From Pseudomonas oryzicola (GTDB taxonomy: Bacteria; Pseudomonadota; Gammaproteobacteria; Pseudomonadales; Pseudomonadaceae), in contig NZ_JABWRZ020000001.1 in NCBI RefSeq assembly GCF_014269185.2, positions 3,435,001 through 3,499,000 on the forward strand: a stretch of 64,000 nt of DNA. The letters run 5' to 3'. Every line of letters begins with the position of its first letter. Position 1 is the stretch's first letter. The position numbers were made by a program, and so were the translations under genes. The notes beneath the pieces are model-generated. The model was not told the DNA's origin. It searched no databases and worked only from the letters and a program-made list of their open reading frames with translations. Positions 35,748 to 46,282 of the stretch are shown in pieces.

Positions 35748-36460
35748 TTCTCACCTCGTGGGCTGTTGTTCTGGGCGTCCAGATAGTGACGCTCGATATT
35801 GCGCTTGGACGCGCCGATGTGGCGGCGCATCAGGAGTTCGGCCAGCTCGCCGTCACGGTCGGCGATGGCGTCGAGAATACGGTGGTGTTCGGCAAAGGCC
35901 TGGCGTGGCCGGTTCGGCGTGGCCGAAAACTGGATGCGGTACATGCGCACCAGCTGGTACAGCTCGCCGCACAGCATCTTGACCAGCGTCTGGTTGCCAC
36001 TGCCCTGGATGATCCGGTAGTGGAAATCGTAGTCGCCTTCCTGCTGGTAGTAGCCCAGCCCCGCCTGGAACGCGGCATCGCGCTCGTGGGTATCGAGGAC
36101 CCGGCGCAGTTCGTCGATGTCGGCCTGGCTCATGCGTTCGGCGGCCAGGCGGCAGGCCATGCCTTCCAGCGACTCGCGTATTTCATACAGTTCGATCAGT
36201 TCGGCGTGGTTGAGCGACACCACCCGCGCCCCCACGTGCGGCACCCGCACCAGCAGGCGCTGCCCTTCGAGGCGGTGAATGGCCTCGCGCAGCGGCCCGC
36301 GGCTGATGCCATAGGTGCGCGCCAGTTCCGGCTCGGAAATCTTGCTGCCGGGGGCGATATCACCCTTCACGATGGCCGCCTGGATGCGCCGGAAGACGTT
36401 TTCGGACAAGGTTTCCGTTTCGTCTGTCAGCACCGGGCTGGGGGTGGAAAGGTCGTGCAT
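35744..36460 (-). CDS. prpR: GntR-family regulator of the methylcitrate operon
   Basis: A 238-residue regulator of the FadR/VanR branch of GntR. The N-terminal wHTH (about 18-80) has [43 protein letters not shown]; the C-terminal FCD domain (about 85-220) has the metal-binding pattern with His near [10 protein letters not shown] and [10 protein letters not shown]. The ATG at 36460 is chosen because AAGGTG precedes it. It heads the operon and probably represses it, with a methylcitrate-cycle intermediate as ligand; that role is known for Pseudomonas homologues and inferred here. Two GTCGAC palindromes upstream are likely operators. Confidence 0.9.
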   Translation of the reverse strand: MHDLSTPSPVLTDETETLSENVFRRIQAAIVKGDIAPGSKISEPELARTYGISRGPLREAIHRLEGQRLLVRVPHVGARVVSLNHAELIELYEIRESLEGMACRLAAERMSQADIDELRRVLDTHERDAAFQAGLGYYQQEGDYDFHYRIIQGSGNQTLVKMLCGELYQLVRMYRIQFSATPNRPRQAFAEHHRILDAIADRDGELAELLMRRHIGASKRNIERHYLDAQNNSPRGEK

Positions 36461-36462
36461 AT

Positions 36463-36470
36463 TGTCGACA
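36463..36470. promoter_or_regulatory. GTCGAC palindrome at the prpR start
   Basis: ATTGTCGACA begins one base upstream of the prpR ATG; the core TGTCGACA is a perfect palindrome and repeats the larger site at 36534. If bound by PrpR it would block its own transcript leader. Confidence 0.5.
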
Positions 36471-36533
36471 CCTTGCAAATCTCTTCGCCAGAAACTAACG
36501 AATCCAAGCGCGGCAGTCAAAGACAAAATGAAT

Positions 36534-36545
36534 ATTGTCGACAAT
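36534..36545. promoter_or_regulatory. perfect 12-bp palindrome, candidate PrpR operator
   Basis: ATTGTCGACAAT is a perfect palindrome about 75 bp upstream of the prpR start. It shares its 10-base core with the site at 36461-36470. GntR/FCD regulators often bind short GT-N-AC palindromes of this type, so autoregulation of the prp operon is the simplest reading. Confidence 0.6.
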
Positions 36546-36812
36546 CGTCTAAGAACGAACTAACACCGCCCCACCGCTGTCAGATCGCGCACCGCTGGCG
36601 TCAAGACGTCGGCGTGATAGAATGCCGCGCCTCCGTTGGAGTATGGATAGCCCATTTGTCATCCGTTCATGTTGTTGACAGATGAACGAGGAAGCTTGCG
36701 CAGTCGTTGCCAGTCGCCTTGCTCTGAACACGGCTTGAAGATTGCTCTGCAGATCGCTCTCGACAGAGCTCCAAAAAAAGCCCCGAACCTTGCACTGCAC
36801 CGCGCCAGGAAT

Positions 36813-37349
36813 ATGAGACCTACACCCGTTCTATTGCTGCTCTGCCTCACCCTGCTGCCGGCCCTTGGCCAGGCCGCAGGCAAGACCGTCTACGGTCTCA
36901 ACGAATATGCACGCCTGGGCGACCTGGACCTGGAAGTGGCAGCCAAGCTCGACACCGGCGCCAAGACCGCCTCGCTCAGTGCCCGCGACATCAAGCGTTT
37001 CAAGCGCAACGGCGAAAGCTGGGTGCGCTTCTACCTGGCCATCGACGCCGCCCATTCCCACCCCATCGAACGCCCGCTGGCGCGCGTAAGCAAGATCAAG
37101 CGCCGGGCCGGCGATTATGATGCCGAATCGGGCAAGGCCTACACGGCACGCCCGGTCATCGAACTTGAAATCTGCATGGGCCAGGCCATGCGCACCATCG
37201 AAGTCAACCTCACCGACCGTAGCGCCTTCCAGTTCCCGCTGCTGATCGGCTCCGAGGCACTCAAGCACTTCGACGCGCTGGTCGACCCAAGCCTTAAATA
37301 CGCGGCCGGCAAACCTGCCTGTGCCACCGACGCTCCCAAAGCAGAGTAA
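36813..37349 (+). CDS. retropepsin-like (ATP-dependent zinc protease) family protein
   Basis: A 178-residue secreted protein with a signal peptide (residues 1-21, ending GQAAG). The DUF785/retropepsin-like motif is VAAKLDTGAKTASLSA, with Asp in DTGA as the candidate catalytic residue, followed by RPVIELEICMG and FPLLIGSEAL, the paired turn of aspartic proteases. It starts at ATG 36813 after AGGA. It is followed 5 bp later by the UUP1-like membrane gene and then a RimK-like ligase, a trio that recurs together in proteobacteria. The natural substrate is unknown, possibly a glutamylated target made by the ligase. Confidence 0.85.
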   Translation: MRPTPVLLLLCLTLLPALGQAAGKTVYGLNEYARLGDLDLEVAAKLDTGAKTASLSARDIKRFKRNGESWVRFYLAIDAAHSHPIERPLARVSKIKRRAGDYDAESGKAYTARPVIELEICMGQAMRTIEVNLTDRSAFQFPLLIGSEALKHFDALVDPSLKYAAGKPACATDAPKAE

Positions 37350-37354
37350 TCCCG

Positions 37355-38890
37355 ATGCGCTCTCTTACCCTCCATCTGAAAGTCCTGATCACCGTGCTGG
37401 TGCTGTTGGGCGTGGCGGTCACCGCTTATCAGATCTTCGTACTCGGCATCCCGGTCACCGAGGATGAAACCGACGACCTGTGGAACATCGACGCCAAGGT
37501 CGAGTTCGTGGCCAGCACCAAGGACCCGGTCAAGGTGCAGATGTTTGTGCCACCGCTGAACCGCGACTACGTCAGCCTCAACGAGAGCTTCATCTCCAAT
37601 AACTACGGGGTGAGCGTCAACCGGGCCGACGGCAACCGCAAGGTCACCTGGTCGGCGCGTCGCGCCAGCGGCAACCAGACCCTCTACTACCGCCTGGTAC
37701 TGACCAAGCGCTACAGCAAGGAGAAAGCCACGGTCAAAGGCCCGACCTTCCGTGACAGCCTGGCCGTGGAGGGCCCCGAGAAGATCGCCGCCGAGGCCCT
37801 GATGGCGCCGATCCGCCAGCACTCGGCCGATGTCGAGACCTTCGTCAGCGAGACCATCAAACGGGTCAACAACCTCAACGACGACAACGTCAAGCTGCTG
37901 CTGGCCGGCGACACCACGGCCATGAAGAAGGCCCAGGTGATCGACCTGCTGCTGTCGATCGCCCACGTTCCGATGGAGAAGGTGCACACCATCCGCCTGG
38001 TGGCCGACACGCCGCAAACCCCGGAACTGTGGCTGCGCAGCTTCAACGGTACCGACTGGCTGTACTTCAACCCGGACACCGGCGAGCAAGGCCTGCCCAG
38101 CGACCGCCTGCTGTGGTGGACCGGTGACGACAACCTGATCACCGTCGATGGCGGCAAGAAGGCCAACGTCACCTTCAGCATGAACAACAGCGAGATGAAC
38201 GCCATCCGCCTGGCCAAGCTGACCGACGAAAATACCGACGCCGACTTCCTCGAGTATTCGCTGTACGGCCTGCCGCTGCAGACCCAGCAAACCTTCATGA
38301 TCATGGTGATGATCCCGATCGGCGTGCTGGTGATCCTGGTGCTGCGCAACCTGGTCGGCCTGCAGACCCTGGGTACCTTCACCCCGGTACTGATTGCCCT
38401 GGCCTTCCGCGAAACCCAGCTGGGCTTCGGTATCGTGCTGTTCACGGTGATCACGGCCCTGGGCCTGTCGCTGCGCTCGTACCTGGAGCACCTCAAACTG
38501 CAAATGCTGCCACGCCTGTCGGTGGTCCTGACCTTCGTCGTGGTGCTGATCGCCGCCATCAGCCTGTTCAGCCACAAGCTGGGCCTGGAGCGCGGGCTGT
38601 CGGTGGCGCTGTTCCCGATGGTGATCCTGACCATGACCATCGAACGCCTGTCCATCACCTGGGAAGAACGTGGCGGCGGCCATGCCATGAAAGTGGCCAT
38701 CGGCACCCTGTTCGCCGCGTCCCTGGCGCACTTGCTGATGATGGTGCCGGAGCTGGTGTACTTCGTGTTCACCTTCCCGGCGGTGCTGCTGATCCTGGTG
38801 GGCTTCATGCTGGCGATGGGCCGTTACCGCGGCTACCGCCTGACCGAGCTCGTGCGTTTCAAGGCATTCCTGAAGAAGGCTGACGCCTGA
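37355..38890 (+). CDS. inactive transglutaminase fused to 7 transmembrane helices (UUP1 family)
   Basis: A 511-residue inner-membrane protein. TM1 is at residues 8-28. A periplasmic transglutaminase-like domain follows (about 40-300), with VNNLNDDNVKLLLAGDTTAMKKAQVIDLLLSIA in place of an active Cys-His-Asp core. About seven TM helices occupy 308-500, including MIMVMIPIGVLVILVLRNLVGLQTLGTFTPVLIALAF, the family signature. It overlaps the next gene by 1 base and sits in the retropepsin/RimK-like trio. Its role, perhaps export or membrane anchoring of the ligase product, is inference. Confidence 0.87.
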   Translation: MRSLTLHLKVLITVLVLLGVAVTAYQIFVLGIPVTEDETDDLWNIDAKVEFVASTKDPVKVQMFVPPLNRDYVSLNESFISNNYGVSVNRADGNRKVTWSARRASGNQTLYYRLVLTKRYSKEKATVKGPTFRDSLAVEGPEKIAAEALMAPIRQHSADVETFVSETIKRVNNLNDDNVKLLLAGDTTAMKKAQVIDLLLSIAHVPMEKVHTIRLVADTPQTPELWLRSFNGTDWLYFNPDTGEQGLPSDRLLWWTGDDNLITVDGGKKANVTFSMNNSEMNAIRLAKLTDENTDADFLEYSLYGLPLQTQQTFMIMVMIPIGVLVILVLRNLVGLQTLGTFTPVLIALAFRETQLGFGIVLFTVITALGLSLRSYLEHLKLQMLPRLSVVLTFVVVLIAAISLFSHKLGLERGLSVALFPMVILTMTIERLSITWEERGGGHAMKVAIGTLFAASLAHLLMMVPELVYFVFTFPAVLLILVGFMLAMGRYRGYRLTELVRFKAFLKKADA

Positions 38891-39870
38891 TGTTTGGCCT
38901 GATCAAGACATGGAAAGCCCTGGAGGCCCGGGGCATCATGGGTATCAACCGGCGCAACGCGGATTACGTGCTGAAGTACAACAAGCGCCACCTGTACCCG
39001 ATCGTCGACGACAAGATCATCACCAAGGAGCGTGCCCTGGCGGCCGGCATCCATGTGCCGGAGATGTACGGCATCATCGAAACCGAGAAGGAAATCGACA
39101 AGCTCGACCAGATCATTGGCGGGCGCAGCGATTTCGTCATCAAGCCGGCCCAGGGTGCCGGCGGCGATGGCATCCTGGTGATCGCCGACCGCTTCGAAGA
39201 CCGCTACCGCACGGTGTCGGGCAAGATCATCAGCCATGAGGAGATCGAGCACCAGATTTCCAGCATCCTCACCGGCCTGTACTCGCTGGGCGGCCACCGC
39301 GACCGTGCGCTGATCGAATACCGGGTAACCCCCGACCAGATCTTCAAGAGCATCAGCTACGAAGGTGTACCAGACATCCGCATCATCGTGCTGATGGGCT
39401 ACCCGGTAATGGCCATGCTGCGCCTGCCGACCCGCCAGTCCGGCGGCAAGGCCAACCTGCACCAGGGCGCCATCGGCGTGGGAGTCGACCTGGCTACTGG
39501 GGTGACTTTGCGCGGCACCTGGCTGAACAACATCATCAGCAAGCACCCGGACACCACCAACGCGGTCGATGGCGTGCAGCTGCCGAACTGGGACGGCTTC
39601 ATGAAGCTGGCCGCCGGCTGCTACGAGCTGTGTGGCCTGGGCTACATCGGTGTCGACATGGTGCTGGACCAGGACAAGGGGCCGCTGATTCTGGAACTCA
39701 ACGCCCGCCCGGGCCTGAACATCCAGATTGCCAACGACTGCGGGCTGACCCAGCGCACCCATGCCATCGAGGCCCATCTGGAAGCGCTGGCCAAGGATGG
39801 CGTCACCGAGGATGCCGAACAGCGGGTGCGGGTGTCGCAAGGGCTGTTCGGGCATGTGCATCCGCGCTGA
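38890..39870 (+). CDS. RimK-like ATP-grasp alpha-L-glutamate ligase homologue
   Basis: A 326-residue ATP-grasp enzyme. It shows NRRNADYVLKYNKRHLYPIVDDKIITK near the start, the ATP-binding FVIKPAQGAGGDGILVI (about 94-110), RIIVLMGYPVMAMLRLPT, and the metal-binding LILELNARPGLNIQIAN (about 265-281). It would ligate an amino acid to an unknown acceptor. The start overlaps the UUP1 stop (TGATG). With the retropepsin-like protein it may form a make/trim pair. Confidence 0.87.
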   Translation: MFGLIKTWKALEARGIMGINRRNADYVLKYNKRHLYPIVDDKIITKERALAAGIHVPEMYGIIETEKEIDKLDQIIGGRSDFVIKPAQGAGGDGILVIADRFEDRYRTVSGKIISHEEIEHQISSILTGLYSLGGHRDRALIEYRVTPDQIFKSISYEGVPDIRIIVLMGYPVMAMLRLPTRQSGGKANLHQGAIGVGVDLATGVTLRGTWLNNIISKHPDTTNAVDGVQLPNWDGFMKLAAGCYELCGLGYIGVDMVLDQDKGPLILELNARPGLNIQIANDCGLTQRTHAIEAHLEALAKDGVTEDAEQRVRVSQGLFGHVHPR

Positions 39871-39896
39871 AAACGCCGGGGCCGCTTTGCGGCCCA

Positions 39897-39962
39897 ATCG
39901 CGACACAAGGCCGCTCCCACAGGAGATCGCGCAATCCTGTGGGAGCGGCCTTGTGTCGTGAT
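39897..39962. repeat. REP inverted pair, long hairpin
   Basis: ATCGCGACACAAGGCCGCTC... (39897-39924) is repeated in inverse (39935-39962) with near-perfect 28-base arms. It is the longest REP hairpin in the window. It lies after the RimK-like gene and before pabB and could end the upstream transcript. Confidence 0.8.
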
Positions 39963-40081
39963 CGGGCTGCAGAGCAGCCCCAGATGCCAAACACAATGTT
40001 GAATGTCGCGCCCAGTGCTAGGCGCTTTTCCTGCACAGGACTACAATCGCCCTCCTCGCTTTTACATCGCCGTCCACACTG

Positions 40082-41425
40082 ATGCCGACCTGTACGCTCC
40101 ACCCTCTGCCCTACCAGCCTGATCCTGCCATCTATTTCGCTCGTCTGCGCCAGGCACCCGGTGCGATCCTGCTCGACAGCGCCCGCCCCGGCGCCGAACG
40201 CGGCCGCTTCGACCTGCTCAGCGCCTGGCCGGTGCAACAGCTGCAGGCGCAACCTGGCGAAGATGGCCGCGCCTTCCTCACGCGCCTGCGCCAGGGCCTG
40301 GTACAACTGGGCCATGCACAGCTGCCTGACGACAGCGAGCTACCGTTCGCTGGCGGCCTGATCGGCTACCTGAGCTATGACTTTGGCCGACGCCTGGAAC
40401 AACTGCCCAGCCTGGCCATCGACGATCTCGGCCTGCCAGATGCGCAGCTGGGCCTGTATGCCTGGGCGTTGGTCAGCGACCACCAGTGCGCGACCAGCCA
40501 ACTGGTCTTTCACCCAAGCCTGGCCAGCCAGGAACGCGAACGCCTGATCAGCCTGTTCGAAGGTGACGACAACAGTGCAAACGGCAGCTTCGAGCTACTG
40601 GCACCAATGGCCGGCGACCTTCAACCCGCGCAGTACAAGGCGGCTTTCGACCAGGTGCAGCGCTATATCCAGGCGGGCGACTGTTACCAGATCAACCTCA
40701 CCCAGCGCTTCCGGGCCCCCTGCCAGGGCGACCCGTGGCACGCCTACCAAGCCTTGCGCAAAGCCTGCCCCACGCCGTTCTCCGGCTACCAGCAGCTGGC
40801 CGACGGCAGCGCCTTGCTGAGTTTTTCGCCCGAGCGTTTCATCCGCGTCAGCCAGCGCCAGGTGGAAACTCGGCCGATCAAGGGCACCCGCCCGCGTGCC
40901 AGCGACCCCGTCGAGGATGCGTACAATGCCGAGCAGCTGCGGCACAGCCCCAAGGACCGCTCGGAAAACCTGATGATCGTCGACCTGCTGCGCAACGACC
41001 TGGGGCGCACCTGCGAAATCGGCTCGGTGAAGGTACCGGAACTGTTCAGCCTGGAAAGCTACCCCAACGTGCATCATCTGGTCAGCAGCATCACCGGTCG
41101 GCTGGCCAGCAACAAGGACGCCCTGGACCTGATCGGCGACAGCTTCCCCGGCGGCTCGATCACCGGCGCACCGAAGATCCGCGCCATGCAGATCATCGAC
41201 GAGCTGGAACCGACGCGCCGCACACTGTACTGCGGTTCACTGCTTTACGTGGACGTGCGCGGCGAAATGGACAGCTCGATCGCCATTCGCAGCCTGCTGG
41301 TCAGGCGTGGGCAGGCCTGCTGCTGGGGCGGCGGCGCCGTGGTGGCCGATTCCGAGTGGCAGGCAGAATATGAAGAATCGATTGCCAAGGTGCGCGTGTT
41401 GATGGAGACGCTGCAAGGCTTGTGA
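40082..41425 (+). CDS. pabB: aminodeoxychorismate synthase component I
   Basis: A 447-residue chorismate-utilising enzyme that adds ammonia to chorismate for p-aminobenzoate and folate. It has the N-terminal Anth_synt_I domain, then [14 protein letters not shown] (about 197-210), and PIKGTRPR. The Lys in PIKGT is the PabB-type catalytic residue; anthranilate synthases have Ala there. [19 protein letters not shown] and [13 protein letters not shown] follow. No pabA is adjacent; the glutaminase is probably shared with the trp genes elsewhere. Confidence 0.93.
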   Translation: MPTCTLHPLPYQPDPAIYFARLRQAPGAILLDSARPGAERGRFDLLSAWPVQQLQAQPGEDGRAFLTRLRQGLVQLGHAQLPDDSELPFAGGLIGYLSYDFGRRLEQLPSLAIDDLGLPDAQLGLYAWALVSDHQCATSQLVFHPSLASQERERLISLFEGDDNSANGSFELLAPMAGDLQPAQYKAAFDQVQRYIQAGDCYQINLTQRFRAPCQGDPWHAYQALRKACPTPFSGYQQLADGSALLSFSPERFIRVSQRQVETRPIKGTRPRASDPVEDAYNAEQLRHSPKDRSENLMIVDLLRNDLGRTCEIGSVKVPELFSLESYPNVHHLVSSITGRLASNKDALDLIGDSFPGGSITGAPKIRAMQIIDELEPTRRTLYCGSLLYVDVRGEMDSSIAIRSLLVRRGQACCWGGGAVVADSEWQAEYEESIAKVRVLMETLQGL

Positions 41426-41505
41426 TCGGCGTCTACCCCGCCATTTTTTGTTACCATCAGCCTACTACGAGCGCACAGCGCCACAGCCAAGATGGAAACC
41501 GCCTG

Positions 41506-42240
41506 ATGAGCCAACCCTTCGACGTCGCCGCCCTGGCCGCGACCTACGCCAACAAGTCCCCGCAGGACATCCTCAAGCTCGCCTTCGAGCACTTCGGAGA
41601 TGACCTGTGGATTTCCTTCAGCGGTGCCGAGGACGTGGTGCTGGTCGACATGGCCTGGAAGCTGAACAAGCAGGTCAAGGTGTTCAGCCTCGACACCGGG
41701 CGCCTGCACCCGGAAACCTACCGGTTCATCGACCAGGTGCGCGAGCAGTACAACCTGCCGATCGAAATTCTCAGCCCCGACCGCGCCAAGCTCGACCCGT
41801 TCGTCAAGGAAAAGGGCCTGTTCAGCTTCTACAAGGACGGTCATGGTGAATGCTGTGGCATCCGCAAGATCGAGCCGCTGCGGCGCAAGCTGGCGACCGT
41901 GAGCGCCTGGGCCACTGGGCAGCGGCGCGATCAGAGCCCGGGCACCCGCAGCCAGGTAGCGGCACTGGAAATCGACAGCGCCTTCTCTACCCCCGAGCGC
42001 ACCTTGTACAAGTTCAACCCGCTGGCGCAGATGACCAGCGAAGAGGTATGGGGTTATATCCGCATGCTCGAACTGCCCTACAACAGCCTGCACGAGCGCG
42101 GCTTCATCAGCATCGGCTGCGAACCCTGCACCCGGCCGGTGCTGCCGAACCAGCATGAGCGCGAGGGGCGTTGGTGGTGGGAGGAGTCGACCCAGAAGGA
42201 GTGCGGGTTGCACGCGGGCAACCTGATTACCAAGGCCTGA
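41506..42240 (+). CDS. cysH: adenylyl-sulfate (APS) reductase
   Basis: A 244-residue assimilatory reductase that reduces APS to sulfite in cysteine synthesis. It has the [16 protein letters not shown]-loop-like motif and two cysteine pairs (GECCGIRK and IGCEPCTR), which bind a [4Fe-4S] cluster. They mark an APS rather than a PAPS reductase, as is usual in Pseudomonas. The C-terminal KECGLH holds the redox Cys. ATG 41506 opens the family N-terminus; the open frame upstream to 41422 is not needed. It converges on cysB, its likely activator. Confidence 0.95.
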   Translation: MSQPFDVAALAATYANKSPQDILKLAFEHFGDDLWISFSGAEDVVLVDMAWKLNKQVKVFSLDTGRLHPETYRFIDQVREQYNLPIEILSPDRAKLDPFVKEKGLFSFYKDGHGECCGIRKIEPLRRKLATVSAWATGQRRDQSPGTRSQVAALEIDSAFSTPERTLYKFNPLAQMTSEEVWGYIRMLELPYNSLHERGFISIGCEPCTRPVLPNQHEREGRWWWEESTQKECGLHAGNLITKA

Positions 42241-42243
42241 AAT

Positions 42244-42270
42244 TGCCGGGGCGCGAAACGTGCCCCGGCA
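42244..42270. terminator. bidirectional terminator between cysH and cysB
   Basis: TGCCGGGGC and GCCCCGGCA form 9-bp arms around a 9-base loop in the 38-bp gap between the convergent stops. No T tract is present. Confidence 0.7.
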
Positions 42271-42278
42271 GCCTTGAA

Positions 42279-43365
<1,087 letters not shown>

Positions 43366-43382
43366 ATGGCCTACGGCCATCT

Positions 43383-43880
43383 TCATGCTTTCCTACGCCC
43401 CAAGTGCTGCGCCAAGGGCACCATGTACACCGGCACCGGCGACAGCTGCAGCAGCCGCACCGCCGTACGCCCCAGGGGCACATCCACGCCCGCACCGGCA
43501 CTGTGGCTACCGAAAATCAGCAGGTCGACGCTCAGCCGCTGCGCCTGGTCGAGGATCACCTGCGCCGGGTCGCCCTGACGCACCCGCACTGCCTTGATCA
43601 ACGCCAGGTCGGCCTCCTCGCCCAGCTCGTCGCGAAAATTCTCCAGCACACGTTGCTCGATATTGGCCATTACCGTGTTCACCCCCTGGCTGTGCAGTTG
43701 GTCGAGCGTCTGCTCATCGAGGTAGCTTTGCAGCAGCGATTCGGCGAACTGCCCCATGGGTTCCACCGCATGGATCACATACAATTCGGCACCGAAGGTA
43801 CGCGCCAGCGCCAGTGCGTGCTGCATGACAAAAGGGGCGTAGACACCGAGGTCAGTGGCGTACAGCATGGCGCGGATCAT
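43383..43880 (-). CDS. universal stress protein (UspA family)
   Basis: A 165-residue single Usp domain. It opens with MIRAMLYATDLGVYAPFVMQHALALARTFGAELYVIHAVEP. The ATP-binding type C-terminal motif is LLIFGSHSAGAGVDVPLGRTAVRLLQLSPVPVYMVP, which matches G-2x-G-9x-G(S/T) only approximately. The start is ATG 43880 after AGGAGG. It lies upstream of cysB, on the same strand, and divides that gene from the PanE-like reductase. Confidence 0.88.
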   Translation of the reverse strand: MIRAMLYATDLGVYAPFVMQHALALARTFGAELYVIHAVEPMGQFAESLLQSYLDEQTLDQLHSQGVNTVMANIEQRVLENFRDELGEEADLALIKAVRVRQGDPAQVILDQAQRLSVDLLIFGSHSAGAGVDVPLGRTAVRLLQLSPVPVYMVPLAQHLGRRKA

Positions 43881-43983
43881 TCGACCTCCTCGACTGCCGC
43901 TGCGGCAGAGCAAGCTTCAGCTTAGCAGCGCCCCGGACGCACGCCTTGCCGTCCGGCGCACTGCCAGCACGGCCCACAGCGGC

Positions 43984-44931
43984 TTAGCCGGCCTGCCCGC
44001 CGTGATCGATGAAGGCCAGCGCCTGGTACAGCATTTCCATGCGCGGCAAGCGGCAGCCTGCCGCACGGGCCTGGGCCAATGGCTCGGCATAGATGGCCTG
44101 CAACTCCAGCCGGCGCTTGTGCACGTGGTCGTGGTACATGCTGGGCCAGTAATCGGGCATTCGCTCGGTCACCTGAAACAGGTGCTCGGCATAGCCCGCG
44201 GGCAACACATGGCCACACGCCGCCGCGCCCTGCACCACCTCCTCCATCAACGCCTGGATCAGGGCACGGCTGTGGCTGTCGCTCATCAGCGCTGTGGTAC
44301 TGGCACCAAGCAACACCGACAGGCCGTTATACGGCACGTTCCAGACCAGCTTCTGCCAACGCGCCTGAGCCAGGTCGGGCATGGCCTGCGAGTCGATGCC
44401 CGCAGCCCGGAACAACGCCGCGCCTTCCTCGACCAGCGCGGCACCGCCATCGCTGGCCGGGCCACTGTGATAGCCAAGGTTGACCGCACCAAGCGCCTGG
44501 TGACGGATCACGCCGGGCGCCTGGCGGTTGACGCAGATGAAACACAGGCCGCCAAGCAGGTGCATGTCATTGCGCAAGGCCGGACGCAGCTGCTCCTCCA
44601 CGCCCAGGCCGTTCTGCAGCAGCACCACCTTGGCGCCAGCGGCCGCGGCCTGCACGATCAACGGCGCCAACTGGTCATTGCTGGTAGCCTTGGCCCCCAC
44701 CAGCAGCCAGTCGCACGGCGGCATGTCGGCGGCACTGGCATAGGCCTGCACGTTCATCTGCAGGGTGCCGTGCACGGCACTCTCCAGGGTCACCCCACGT
44801 TCACGGACAATGTCGTACTCGCTGCGCAACAGAAAATGCACATCGCAGCCGGCCCGGGCCAGCATCAACCCATAGAAGCCGCCGATGGCGCCACTGCCGA
44901 TAATGCCAATACGTGGGGTATACGAATGCAT
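43984..44931 (-). CDS. 2-dehydropantoate 2-reductase family protein
   Basis: A 315-residue ApbA/PanE-family oxidoreductase. The NAD(P)-binding GIIGSGAIGGFYG lies at residues 9-21. Other motifs are LVGAKATSNDQLAPLI (about 98) and the C-terminal helical domain with KLVWNVPYNGLSVLLGAST. The family reduces ketopantoate, but pseudomonads carry several paralogues, so the exact substrate is uncertain and I give no symbol. The ATG at 44931 has GGGAG upstream. Confidence 0.85.
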   Translation of the reverse strand: MHSYTPRIGIIGSGAIGGFYGLMLARAGCDVHFLLRSEYDIVRERGVTLESAVHGTLQMNVQAYASAADMPPCDWLLVGAKATSNDQLAPLIVQAAAAGAKVVLLQNGLGVEEQLRPALRNDMHLLGGLCFICVNRQAPGVIRHQALGAVNLGYHSGPASDGGAALVEEGAALFRAAGIDSQAMPDLAQARWQKLVWNVPYNGLSVLLGASTTALMSDSHSRALIQALMEEVVQGAAACGHVLPAGYAEHLFQVTERMPDYWPSMYHDHVHKRRLELQAIYAEPLAQARAAGCRLPRMEMLYQALAFIDHGGQAG

Positions 44932-45161
44932 GCCGATCTCCCGGTAAAAGTCAGGCTTCTTTTTACACAGGTTGCGCAGCGCTGGGCAGCCTGTTTGCGG
45001 CAAACACCCGCCATCTCGGAAAAACCCCACACGGACCGGGCCCAGCCCATTGTCGCGCCACCTGTAACGCGCTAAGGTTCGGCTCCCCGCTGCGATTATT
45101 CTTGCTGCTGGGCCGCACGGGGATAGTTGGCGGCCGGCACCGTGACCTGACGAGTAACACG

Positions 45162-46238
45162 ATGGCTGATTTACCGATCGATGACTTGAACGTTGCCTCC
45201 AACGAGACGCTGATCACCCCCGATCAGCTGAAGAAGGAAATCCCCCTCAGCGCCAAGGCCCTGCAGACCGTGACTGCTGGCCGTGAAGTCGTGCGCAATA
45301 TTCTCGACGGCAAGGACCATCGCCTGTTCGTCGTGGTCGGCCCTTGCTCCATCCACGACATCAAGGCGGCCCACGAGTACGCCGAGCGCCTCAAGGCACT
45401 GGCCGAGGAAGTATCCGACACGCTGTACCTGGTCATGCGCGTGTATTTCGAAAAACCGCGTACCACCGTCGGCTGGAAAGGCCTGATCAACGACCCGTAC
45501 CTGGATGACTCGTTCAAGATCCAGGATGGCCTGCACATCGGCCGCAAGCTGCTGCTGGACCTGGCCGAAATGGGCCTGCCGACCGCCACCGAAGCGCTCG
45601 ACCCGATTTCCCCGCAGTACCTGCAGGATCTGATCAGCTGGTCGGCTATCGGTGCCCGTACCACCGAATCGCAAACCCACCGCGAGATGGCCTCGGGCCT
45701 GTCTTCGGCGGTCGGTTTCAAGAATGGCACCGATGGCGGCCTGACCGTTGCAATCAACGCCTTGCAGTCGGTGTCCAAACCGCACCGCTTCCTCGGCATC
45801 AACCAGGAAGGTGGTGTGTCGATCGTCACCACCAAGGGCAACCCGTACGGTCATGTGGTCCTGCGCGGTGGCAACGGCAAGCCGAACTACGACTCGGTCA
45901 GCGTGGCCTTGTGTGAGCAGGACCTGGCCAAGGCCAGGATCAAGGCCAATATCATGGTCGACTGCAGCCACGCCAACTCCAACAAGGACCCGGCCCTGCA
46001 ACCGCTGGTAATGGAAAACGTTGCCAACCAGATTCTCGAAGGCAACCAGTCGATCATCGGCCTGATGGTCGAGAGCCACCTGAACTGGGGTTGCCAGTCG
46101 ATTCCGAAGAACCTGGACGAGCTGCAGTATGGCGTGTCGATCACCGATGCCTGCATCGACTGGTCGACTACCGAGAAGACCCTGCGCAGCATGCGCGCCA
46201 AGCTGAAGGACGTACTGCCGCAGCGTAAGCGCGGCTGA
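45162..46238 (+). CDS. 3-deoxy-7-phosphoheptulonate (DAHP) synthase, class I
   Basis: A 358-residue enzyme condensing phosphoenolpyruvate and erythrose 4-phosphate, the first step of the shikimate pathway. The family motifs are VVVGPCSIHDI (about 62-72), VYFEKPRTTVGWKG, GARTTESQTHREMASG, and IMVDCSHANSNKD (about 264). The length and N-terminal helix suit a feedback-controlled AroF/G/H isozyme; which amino acid inhibits it cannot be told here. ATG 45162 is the family start. A good terminator follows. Confidence 0.93.
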   Translation: MADLPIDDLNVASNETLITPDQLKKEIPLSAKALQTVTAGREVVRNILDGKDHRLFVVVGPCSIHDIKAAHEYAERLKALAEEVSDTLYLVMRVYFEKPRTTVGWKGLINDPYLDDSFKIQDGLHIGRKLLLDLAEMGLPTATEALDPISPQYLQDLISWSAIGARTTESQTHREMASGLSSAVGFKNGTDGGLTVAINALQSVSKPHRFLGINQEGGVSIVTTKGNPYGHVVLRGGNGKPNYDSVSVALCEQDLAKARIKANIMVDCSHANSNKDPALQPLVMENVANQILEGNQSIIGLMVESHLNWGCQSIPKNLDELQYGVSITDACIDWSTTEKTLRSMRAKLKDVLPQRKRG

Positions 46239-46245
46239 TATGAAA

Positions 46246-46276
46246 AAGCGGGGCCGTTTCGCGCCCCGCTTTTTTT
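46246..46276 (+). terminator. rho-independent terminator after DAHP synthase
   Basis: GCGGGGC / GCCCCGC arms with an 8-base loop are followed by TTTTTTT. It lies 8 bp after the DAHP synthase stop and is AT-flanked on both sides (AAAAAGC...GCTTTTTTT), so it may also serve the convergent gene at 46283. Confidence 0.9.
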
Positions 46277-46282
46277 ACAGAC

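Larger units (their letters stand above)
36461..36812. other. intergenic region, prpR control region and promoter of the 36813 gene
   Basis: About 350 bp without a gene. It holds the two GTCGAC palindromes next to prpR. A further inverted repeat, CGTTCAT-N11-ATGAACG (36664-36688), lies nearer the plus-strand gene at 36813. An open frame from 36669 in phase with that gene lacks coding character. Confidence 0.5.
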
